Source: Hygrophila difformis
Taxonomy: Eukaryota > Streptophyta > Magnoliopsida > Lamiales > Acanthaceae
DNA length: 64,000 bases
Direction of reading: 5' to 3'
NCBI GenBank assembly: GCA_030278955.1
Contig: JAOANR010000006.1
Location: 27,721,763 to 27,785,762, forward strand
Shown: positions 41,035-50,700 of the stretch, one piece after another
How the letters are laid out: every line of letters starts with the position of its first letter
Numbering within the stretch: the first letter of the stretch is position 1
Translations under genes and position numbers: made by a program
The notes under the pieces: generated by a model
What the model was told of the DNA's origin: nothing
What the model saw: only the letters and a program-made list of their open reading frames with translations
Databases searched by the model: none

Positions 41035-41687
41035 CAGTGGCGGAACTAGGATTTGGATCCAGAGTGTGCAGAAATTCAATAAAATTAATATATTATGCAA
41101 CAATAATCAAACTAAATTTTTTTATCATTCAAACTAATAATTACAATACTCTTCGTCGGACCGACATTGGTAATTCATGACTTCATCTACACTTATCTCA
41201 TCTAATATTCTTTTTCAACTAGTATTAAAAAAAATTAAGGAAAAATCAGTATCTAAATACACAAATATGTCCTAATACTATGTAATATAATTAAAATGTA
41301 TCTTACAATTTTTAGACATTTTCAAAATTTTAATTAAAAGTAAATGAGATTTTGGGCAAAAATACCTACATAACATAGTCATTTATGTTAACAAGTTAAA
41401 TAATTGATTTTATATTCCCATTTGTATCAATAAACTAGCTTTATTAATTACTCTTATTATTTGCATGAGTGGACATTATTCTTGGGTGGTGAAGAAAAGA
41501 ATAATGTGGACCTGAGTGTAGACAGCAGAAAGAGATAGACAGACAGAGGGAGGCAATATACGGCAATGGAAATGTAGGGTTTTAGAATTGGGGGAATCAT
41601 ATGTAATAAAATATTATTTTTCTATTTATTACTTGTGTACATTGGCGGAACCACTTCGGTGCTAGCACCGAAGTGGTTCCGCCACTG
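41035..41687. mobile_element. hAT-like MITE with terminal palindrome
   Basis: The left end CAGTGGCGGAACTA and right end TGGTTCCGCCACTG are inverted repeats. The flanking 8-mers TACACAAT (41027-41034) and TACACATG (41688-41695) agree at 6 of 8 positions, consistent with an aged hAT duplication. No ORF. The right end is part of a near-perfect palindrome (see the separate entry). Confidence 0.65.
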
Positions 41688-41695
41688 TACACATG
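41632..41695. repeat. 64-bp near-perfect palindrome
   Basis: Centred on GCTAGC. The inner 40 bp (41644-41683) form a perfect inverted repeat with no spacer, arm GGCGGAACCACTTCGGTGCT. The outer 12 bp per side pair with two mismatches. It can form a long hairpin at the right end of the MITE. Confidence 0.9.
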
Positions 41696-42330
41696 TAAGT
41701 TAAGCAACAAGCATAATCAATTAGACATTGAAGTGTTAATACAAATGCAAACATAACTAGATTCACTCAATCCCAAAGCCTCATCATAATCTGCCCCCAT
41801 GGGAAAATCTATAAAAACAAATATCAAAATAAAAGATGTCTATACAACGTAATGACCAATGATTAGCTAGCTATGAAGAGATAAATACATAACTTAAAGG
41901 CCAATTGATAAATACGATATTTAAACATACACTGTCTATTCTAAATGCAATCAGAGAAGATGTCTAGCTCACAACTTATAAACCGCAGTTGGCATTCACC
42001 GCCCGTAAAGGTCCACATCCCTTAATGAACCAGAATTAGATATGCCTAGATCGTCCCCGGCACATCGCAGACGACAGAATTCCCTTAATTGGGAATTTGG
42101 TATAGTAATTTTAGGAGCCTACGACCAAACAGGCCAAGGCTACGACATCTATCAACAAACAATCTGTGCATTGTGCTGGGAGACAAAACTAGTTTTTATT
42201 AGAAGTAGAAGCAAAATAACCCACGTACCAAAAGCAAGTACAAATATCCCTACAATAAAAAGCATGTGCAACGAATGCCCCGACAGTGGGTTTCTCCACT
42301 TCTTCCTAGCTCCCCTTAATGAAGAAGAAT
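41696..42330 (+). other. Unassigned stretch with short ORFs
   Basis: No supported gene. A 113-codon + frame (42042-42383) has no known motif. On the minus strand a short frame ending at 42152 has a hydrophobic, membrane-like run after an ATG at 42265, but it is only 38 codons. It may be a decayed exon of a host gene. Confidence 0.3.
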
Positions 42331-42955
42331 GGTGTATTCAATTCAAATGTTGTCCAATTTCTTTGGACATTAGAAATCAATGAATTTAAAAAAATTCATA
42401 AATTCCATATAGAGTGGCTGATTTTATATAGAGTCTATGTAGAATTTGAGTGACTTTGTATTGAATAACTCTAGATTTTTTTAAAAAATTAAAAATTTGT
42501 ATGGAATACTTTCAGATTTTTAAAGATTTTTCAAAATTTAAGCAATGTATTCAATTGAGAGTTGATAGATTTTTATGGATTTTAAGGTTGGTGGATTTAA
42601 AAAGACAGACTCCACGTAGAAACTTTGTATGTACTCCATGTAGAGTTTGGATGACTTGACTTTTAGAAATCTTTTAATGTTTAGAGAAATTTTGTATAGT
42701 TATATTTTTTTAAAGAGAATTAATTAAAATCTATGAACTATTGAATACCTCAAAAATTTTAAATTTTTTTATAATTTGTATTGAAACCTCAAATTTTTAA
42801 AATGTTTTAAAATCTAAAATAAATGCACCAAAACTTTAAAACTCCAAAAAATTCTAGAGTCTTAGATTAAATACACTCCACTTATATTGAATATACTCAA
42901 ACTTTAAGACTCCAAAATAATGTTATACAGTAATATACTGTGGATTGAATTACAC
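42331..42955. mobile_element. Candidate TIR element (MITE-like)
   Basis: The left text GGTGTATTCAATTC and right text GGATTGAATTACAC are roughly inverted copies. The inside is AT-rich with repeated 'TGTAGAATTTGAGTGACTT' type phrases. No clear target duplication is seen, so this is a weak call. Confidence 0.35.
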
Positions 42956-43491
42956 TTCTTAAAATTAATATTGAATGAAAATCCGTGAGAATATAGAGTT
43001 TAGATGAGGTGATGATAATGTCATAATAATAAATCAACGGGGGGTTTTGAAATTATAATCCTATCTTTATTGACTTTTTTATGGGTAATTAAGAAAATTG
43101 ATCCATCAAAAGTCCCAAATCAAATTGTTCAAATCATTCACATTCCAAAATAAGGAATTCAAATCAATAATAATTGCAAAAAAGGACCCACGCTACTATT
43201 GACCTCATTTTGTTAAATTTTAAATATCAATTCATCATCATCTATCACAATCGCGTACATACATGTATTAATTAATCGGCATTTCGGTCGACGCTGTTCG
43301 TCCAATTCTTCAGTCCAATGCTTCCAAATCTAGTTGGAAAGATGTAAATTTTGATGTCATTATTTTTTAGCATTTTAATTATACTCTCTCCATCACTTAA
43401 TGTTATTAACATTGGCATACTAAATATTATTTATTGAGTAACTTCAATTCGATTTTTTAACAAAGTTACATAAGATAAAATATAGTCAAGT
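42956..43491 (+). other. AT-rich flank
   Basis: No gene, RNA or repeat recognised. Confidence 0.5.
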
Positions 43492-43496
43492 GAGAT

Positions 43497-43983
43497 TGTT
43501 GTATCGCGAAAATATTTGATGAAAGAAGAAAAATTGGAATTGAATTGCAATTGAAGGAATTAAAAAGGTACTGGAATTGAAGTATATGAATTGAACAAAA
43601 GCTGTAAGAAAGCGATAAATTAGAACGAAAGCTTAAAAGAAAGTTGTAAAAACAATGGAAAAAAAAAAAAAAAAAAAAAAAAAAAACTGCAGAAAGTAAA
43701 GAAATAAAATGCGGCCTCTTTGAGAGTTGATTAGAGGTGGAGCCAAATAGAGATCGTCTCTCATATTTATAGGCGAAGCTTTTAAACCATGTTGTGTAAC
43801 TCCCCACTATGCCATAACTTCCCTGGGCTTCAATCGCGGGGAACCGCCATTCTGCCAGTCTGCCTCTCTTGCCCGATAATTATTGTGCAATAATATGAAT
43901 CGGGCTCCTAATTGAGTAGAAAAATTGGGCCGATGTGAACTGGGCCTCAATAATGGGCTCAAACATCTTTTTTGGTGACAACA
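43497..43983 (-). repeat. Left (3') LTR of the Tat-like element
   Basis: 487 bp, with an A-run of about 28 at 43659-43686. It is bounded by TSD and polypurine tract and matches 47342-47715 plus 62253-62348. Confidence 0.88.
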
Positions 43984-44059
43984 GATGCCCCCTTGCGCTT
44001 TCGGTCAATGGAATTGAGACCGAAAATGCGCATATATTTTGAATCCCATGATTTTCTTA

Positions 44060-45310
44060 GCCGCAATCGACGTAAGGCAACCGCCACAAGGAACATCAGG
44101 CGCCGCTGCTCAGCGCTCAGCCGTCGTCGCCATCCTAAGCCGCCACTCGCGTTTGGCCATCCGCCGTGCATCAAGCCCAGGCTGCCCTTCGCATTAAGCC
44201 AACCGCGCTTCGCAGCACTCCAGGCACCATTCGCATCACTCCAGGCACCATTCGCACTCCAGAAACCATTCGTACTCCAGGCACCATTCGCATCACTCTA
44301 GCCGCAAAGCCAGAGGCCATCCTCTTGGAGATCCTCAGCCATCACTCGAAGATCCCAGTTGCCGCTCGTTGCTCCAGGCCGCCGCGCTCAGTCCCAGCCG
44401 CCACTCGCGTCTCTCGCCAGGTCGCCACTTGAAGGACCTCAGCCACCGCCGTTGCTTGATCTTCGGGCCGCCATTGCACTCTAAGCCGCCGTCACGATCC
44501 GCCAGACTTAAGTCAGCTACCACTCGTCTCTCTCCGGCCGCCGTTGCCACGTGCTCAGTCGCCGGCCGCCATTGCCAAGGCAACGTTGTCACCCGCCACC
44601 CAGCAGCACAACATCAGCTGCCGTTCACCCTCAGCCGTCCACGCCTGCCTCGGCCGCCACTCAGGACTGTCTGGCCGCCATTGTTGCGTGAAGCAGCCCA
44701 GCCGCCGTGCCAAGCGGCTCAGCTGTCGTGGGCACGCCATCAGCCGCCACTGGCTAGTCCTCAGCCGTCGTGGGACTCGTCCTAGCCGCCACGTGCAGCC
44801 ATTCAGCCGCCGCAGCTTGGGCTTTGCTTCGAGCATTCGTTGTCTCGATCTGCTAAGACTCAAGCTGCCAGTTGCTTCGCCAACGTCAGCCGCCACTCGA
44901 GGGTCTCCACCGCCTCGCCTCCTGGCCATCCTTCAGCCGCCACCCTCAGCAGCTCAGCCGCCAGGTCTCCCAACCGCCAGGACGTCCCAGTCGCCAGGGA
45001 AATCCAAGCCGCCGTCCTCCAGTCAGCCGCCATCGCTCGGACGTCCAGGCCGCCGTTCGTCGTCTTTTGGCCGCCACCACGACCATTCTGGAGCAGCCGC
45101 CACTCACACAAACTCAGCCGCCATTGGTCTTGCCCCGACCGCCACTTGCTCGAGTTTTCAGGCTGCCATCCATTGATTTCTCGTCAGTCGCCAACCGCAA
45201 ACCGTCGCTAGCCGCCGTACCTTGGTGTCCAGGACGCCGTTCGAAGATCTTTCGTCGCGCTCGAACTCCCGATGCCATGCAACGATCCGGGCCGCCGCTC
45301 ACCAAACTAG
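44060..45310 (-). repeat. GC-rich degenerate repeat block (AGCCGCC motif)
   Basis: About 1.25 kb in which AGCCGCC(A/G) or close variants recur more than 25 times at irregular intervals of roughly 20-50 bp. A cleaner tandem repeat of CACTCCAGGCACCATTCGC type (about 4 units) lies at 44216-44300. Long open frames on both strands here are effects of composition, not genes. The block sits where pol should be. Its origin is unknown. Confidence 0.7.
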
Positions 45311-47209
45311 CCACCACTCGGGGTCCCTCATATGCTGCAAGTCCTCATATTCCTTATTAATTTTAACATTCTCCTTATCTTGATCAATCCGGCTATTAGA
45401 GCCGCCATCCTCCGGATTTGGGATGAATCCCGAGGCACCAACATGAAGTTGAGGGAATGGCTCAACATCCATCTTCATACCTATAATTTTTAAACGTCCC
45501 TCTTTCATGTTGTTCTGAATGCCACTTCTAAAACTCCTACACTTAGTAATTCTGTGAGTGTATGAATTGTGCCACTTACAAAATGATCGGCCCCGAATGT
45601 CTTCGGCCGCTGGTAATCTCTGCCCCTCAGGCAGCTTAATCACCCCCATCTTTGAGCAATAAGTCGAACACTTGGTCTGCTCTGCCCATGTCAAAGAGGT
45701 CTTCCTCAGGCCTATACTTGGCCTCTTTCTACTTAGGCGGTCTGAGGGCCGCACAAGTATGTGGCTTGGCTGTCTGGACTAACTCCGCAACACCCACTTC
45801 CATGGGCTCATTGTCCTCATCATTGAATCTTACCTCCTTGAAGTGGACTCGACGTGTAGGATGACGCTTCTCCTTCTGTTCCTCCAGGAATTTTTCCAAG
45901 CGGGCCGCTCTCTCAGCTAGCTGGGCAAGATTAGTTGCATCATGCACAATTAAATGTTCTTTTAGTTTTTGCAACATGTTAGCCACTGCGATATTGGATA
46001 TCTTCCTATCAGGGATTGCTATTGTACATCGGCCCTTAAGCCGCTGCAACCTGTTAATAAAGGTACTTGCCGCCTCATCGGCAAATCATTTGGCATTAGT
46101 AAGATTTGCAAGACTCACCTGTGACAGCGGCGTGTAGAACCTGTCATGGAACGCTCGCTCGAGATCGGCCCAATTTTTAATGGAATTAGGCCGCAATGAT
46201 GCATACCACGCAAAGGCAGGCCTACTGAGGGATGAACTGAACAGCCTCAACTTCAGCCAATCATTGGCCGCCGCTTCACCACATTGAGCAGTGAATGTGC
46301 CCACATGTGCTAAAGTGGACTTGCCGTCGTCCCCTGAGAAGGTGGCGAACTCGGGCATCTTGAAGCCCCTTGGGTATGGTTGCATGGTATCTACCCAATC
46401 AGGGTAGGGTTTCATGAATGTCGACCGCTCCATCGGCCTTAATTGAATCTCAAAATGTTGCTGCCTCATGTCTGCCAGCAATTCAAGTGAGACCGCCAGT
46501 GCCTGTGTAGGAGGCATGGCGGCTGGAGGTGTGGCAGAAGGCATGGCGTCTGGTGTGGCAGGTATCGCAGCCACTCCACATGGCTGTGGCGTCTGCCCCC
46601 TAGTGTTGGCGGCATCCAACCGGGGTTTGGAATGGGCGCTGCTGGTGAGTAATTGGCCACATATGGTGTGGTGGGCACATTCGGCATAGGAGGTTCCGCT
46701 TGACGAGGTGGCATGCCAGCACCACCAGAGACCATTGGACAGCCTGATGCAGCGCTGGGGTGATGTATAGATCAGCACTGGAGGTGACCAAAGTTCGGCA
46801 TGGTATGTGCCGCTGGAGTGAAGGCATAAGCAGCCTGATACGGGAATGAGAACGGACTATCCAAGCCTCCGGCCTCTGGGAGCGGTGGTTGGCCAGGTGT
46901 GGTTCCCCAAGTCCTCTGTTGGCTGCCTGACGGTCCTGGACCCGGGATACTTGGCGGCACAGTCGTGCCGTTTGCCGGAACAGTTCCCCCTTGCTGAGTA
47001 TGCAAGGAACCGCAAATTCTATCAATCTAGTCGGCCATAGCAGGCCGCAGTACATTCATGAGATGCCTCGTGTGAAAAGGCATGAACTTGGCCATCGATT
47101 CTGTCATCGATAGCCGCATTTGCTCTGTCAATGTAGGGATCTGCATAATCCCCTGTTGTGGTTGAGAAGTGTTCGCCGTCTCAACGGCGTCCTCATACGG
47201 TGTTCGCAC
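45299..47209 (-). pseudogene. Tat-like gag, broken
   Basis: Gag spread over several frames on the minus strand. The N-terminal Met/Pro/Ala-rich part is in one frame (47209 to about 46600, stops at 47027 and 46772). After a slip the core is at about 46600-46086 (FKMPEFATFSGDDGKSTLAH, LKLRLFSSSLSRPAFAWYASL, FHDRFY). It is then stopped by TGA at 46084-46086 but continues in frame (FADEAASTFI) to 45729. After another slip, 45754-45299 holds the Cys/His segment FCKWHNSYTHRITKC. The text is typical of plant Tat/retand-type gag. No protease follows. Confidence 0.8.
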
Positions 47210-47320
47210 GGATGTCTATTTTTGTAGAGACATCTCCTCAAATTTCTTTGTCAAATCACTCATAATTTTTCCAGATCTGAGACGCATACACTCTTCAAAG
47301 CGGATATGGCTTCAAATCGT

Positions 47321-47338
47321 GTCCCACTGGGCGTGCCA
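47321..47338 (-). promoter_or_regulatory. Primer-binding site of the Tat-like element
   Basis: Minus strand TGGCACGCCCAGTGGGAC, three bases after the LTR. It is the expected length and position, with the standard TGG start. I do not assign the tRNA species. Confidence 0.65.
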
Positions 47339-47715
47339 ATTTGTTGTATAGCGAAAATATTTGATGAAAGAAGAAAAACTGGAATTGAATTGCAATTGAA
47401 GGAATTACAAATGTACTGGAATTGAAGCACAGGAATTGAACAAAAGCTGTAAGAAAGAGATAAATTAGACTGAAAGCTTAGAAGAAAGTAGTAAAAACAA
47501 TGGAAAAAGAACTGCATAAAGTAGAGAAATAAAATGCGGCCTCTTTGAGAGTTGATTGGAGGTGGAGCTAAATGGAGATCGTCTCTCAGATTGATAGACG
47601 AAGCTTTCAAACCATATTGCGTAACTCCCCACTATGCCATAACTTCCCTGGGCTTCAATCACGGAGAACCGCCATTCTGCCAGTCTTCCTCTCTTGCCCG
47701 ATAATTCTTGTGCAA

Positions 47716-50700
47716 TGAAACTTTTGACAAATTTCATCAACACGAGCTTTTCTAAAATATCCCAAGTTTGAATTTATTAAATGAAAAGAGTTATGATTCA
47801 TGGGAAAGGGGTTTAAGGATATATTTCTCTTTTATTACTCATGAGGGGAAGCTTGAGTTCAAACGGCGTTATGGACCTCCCCGGCATGAAACGTTTGACA
47901 ATTTCTTGCCTTGAAGATCCTTGCCATGAAACTTTTGACAAATTCCCACTACATGAGTATTTTCTGAAACATAATAATCCTGATTTTGATTTTTATTTAA
48001 TGAAACCAATTTATGAAGATGGAGTTGGGATTAGGGATATATTTATAGGTTGTCACGTTTTTATTACTCGTGTTAAGAAACTGTGCCCCCGAAAGCGCAC
48101 GGAGTCAAAAATTGCAGTATTTATAGTAAGTACCGGATCGTTCACTGGAGGATGTGCGATGGAAGCAGGGCCCACGTCGTTTACTAAGATTTTCCACTCG
48201 GTTACTCGATTCAAGTTTTTGTTTGATTATGATCTACTTGACAGAATTTAAACTAAGCTATGAAAGCAATTAAAATAAAGCAGATAAAATTATTCTAGGA
48301 AGCGAATTAAATTTAATCTAAGAAAGCGATAAAATTATTCTAAGAAAGCGGTTGGAATTATTCTAAGAAAGCAGATTTAAAATGAGACAGAAGGGACAGG
48401 AAGAAAATAATAAAGATTGGACAAGATTCAGATGAAACACAATTAAACTTCCATTTTTGTTACACAGATCTTAGTTTGGGATAATCCTTTCAGTTAGCTA
48501 ACTCTCATGCTCTGTATACCATGTTCACTTTAACAGACAGGTACTTACAGTAAGAGTTTACATGCTCTTAAGGCAACAAATTCTAAGATACCACAGACTC
48601 ACAACTGCTCCCGTCAGAGCGTGTCATTTATCTGTGGTGGACAAGCAACACCTGACACTCCATAGATTGAAATGCCAAGTACTCCCATCATTCTCCCATG
48701 TCACACCCAAAGATTCTAATCAAGCCCTGAACTATCCCTTAACTATCAGTCCTAGTAGCAGTTACACAACTCTCAATACAACCGAGTGACCTCTAAAGAA
48801 AGCAGTTAAAAGAAAGCAGTTAAGAAAGCGGTAAAGAAAACATTTAAAATCCTATCACTCGGAGGTTTTTGAAAGTTTGACCCTGGTAGTAAAAGAAAGC
48901 CCCCAGTCAGAATGACTGGGTGTGGACAAGAATTCCCTGATCTCGGTGAACCGCTCGCAGTGTTCACTTCCTTCCGGGTGGTTATGAGATACAAACTAAT
49001 GAAACGAACTAATAAATTAGTTCGTTCCGGATGCACTCACTCAGGACTCAAAAATAGGCATTGGCAGAAGAGGATAGCAGTTGAAAGGAACTCAACCCTA
49101 CCTTAGAAAATAACCCAGGCCCACATGTTGTTCTTCTAGTATTATCTATTACACTTCATCTGAATCCAAGCGGACTCTGAGCCAGTGCAATATTTAATAT
49201 AAGATTCCCAACACACAGCAATTTTGGAAAATAATTGATATTTGAAAATCATTCCCTAAACAGGTACTAGACTCTCAAGAAGAACACAGACCCTTTCAGT
49301 CTAGGTGAGACCTAATCGCTGACTCTGCTTCTAATTTCCCAAAATCAACCCCCAGTCGGATATGAATTAGTCATAACTGTGGAATTTATCCCTTACTCAG
49401 ATCCGGATTTCATAAATGAATTTTTGTTGGAAATTTATTGTGAGACATCTGATTTAAATCACGACTCCTGTGTCCAAGGGAAGGATCCCAAAATAATATG
49501 ACCACAATAGTTACATAATATTATCATGCGTAAATTTATAAGGAATTGTAAAATTAAATTAACCCAAAATATAAGGTGGGTTTAGACGGAATGTGAAACA
49601 CAGAGACGAAATAGCCGGAGATGAGAAGAATTTTGGCTAAAGAGATGAAAAAATAATTAGGGGTTAATTGGATTGCAGTTATCTGTGGTCCAGTTCCCTA
49701 ATTATTAAGGTAAGATGATTTTAGACAGCAGGTTAATCTTAAATGACAGTGGTCGCTATCATTCAGACCCTTACTATCTGTGAAACGGAGAAAAACTTAC
49801 ATGTTCTTTCACTGTCTTAATTACTAGACAACATTGACCTATGTCGTCTAGTGTTGGCACAGTTTGAGATTCGGGTTTGAAATTGAGATAAAGAAAAGAA
49901 AACTGTATCCGGATAGGAGTCAGCTGAGCAGCTATTATAATCCCGGATGGACGAACCACCAAGGCTTCCACCGACCACTATCCGGACCATGCAAAATAAC
50001 ATCTAGTGATTAATATACAGACCACGAGCTAGTTTATCCGTGTGGGAATACCCGCCAACATTAGTCTGTTATATTTCTCACTAGCTGTTTCACACAACAC
50101 GGAAAAGACAAAATAAATAAAAGAAAATATTTTTGGGTCATCTTGTATGAGAGACATTGGTTTTTCATCCAAGGTTATGGAAATTAATCCATAATTACTC
50201 ATCATATCTAAATAATCACTCATTCCATAATTAATTAATTAATTACAGTCCGGATTATATACTTAGATCATTAGAGTTTAATTTTTATAGATGAGTCTTT
50301 TAATGGAAAATTGAACAAAGTTCTTTATATCAAATTAATCATGGGTTGAGATCATTGGATTTCAACATCAAAATATTAATATAAAGGTTCAATTAATTAA
50401 TGGGGTGAGATGGAGAATAAAAATCTGGCAAAAAGGTGCCAAGTCTGTCGAGAAACAGAAATTGTGTCGCGGACTCCGCGACAGGAGGATCTCGACAGAG
50501 AGGTGGGAAATAAGAGAAATTGAAATTTTGGAAATTAGGGTTGTTGTGTCGCTAAGCAAAATTTGTGTCGCGGACCGTGGGTCCGCGACATGGGGAAAGC
50601 GACACAAGGTTTGAAAATCCAACAAGGGCATAATTCCTGGTCGCGGAACAAGGAGTGTGTCGCGGACCGTGGCGGACCGTGGGTCCGCGACAGAGCCCTT

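Noticed and set aside
42042..42383. 113-codon + strand frame as a gene
   Set aside because: No motif, unusual composition, runs into a candidate MITE border at 42331.
44336..45360. Long open frames on both strands in the GC-rich block
   Set aside because: They overlap each other in several frames and are made of degenerate AGCCGCC words; no family motif, start context or splice support.
47841..48251. 136-codon + strand frame, repeated at 56431-56841 in the other LTR
   Set aside because: Its conservation is explained by LTR identity; it is antisense to the element, built from repeated LTR-end text and has no recognisable motif.
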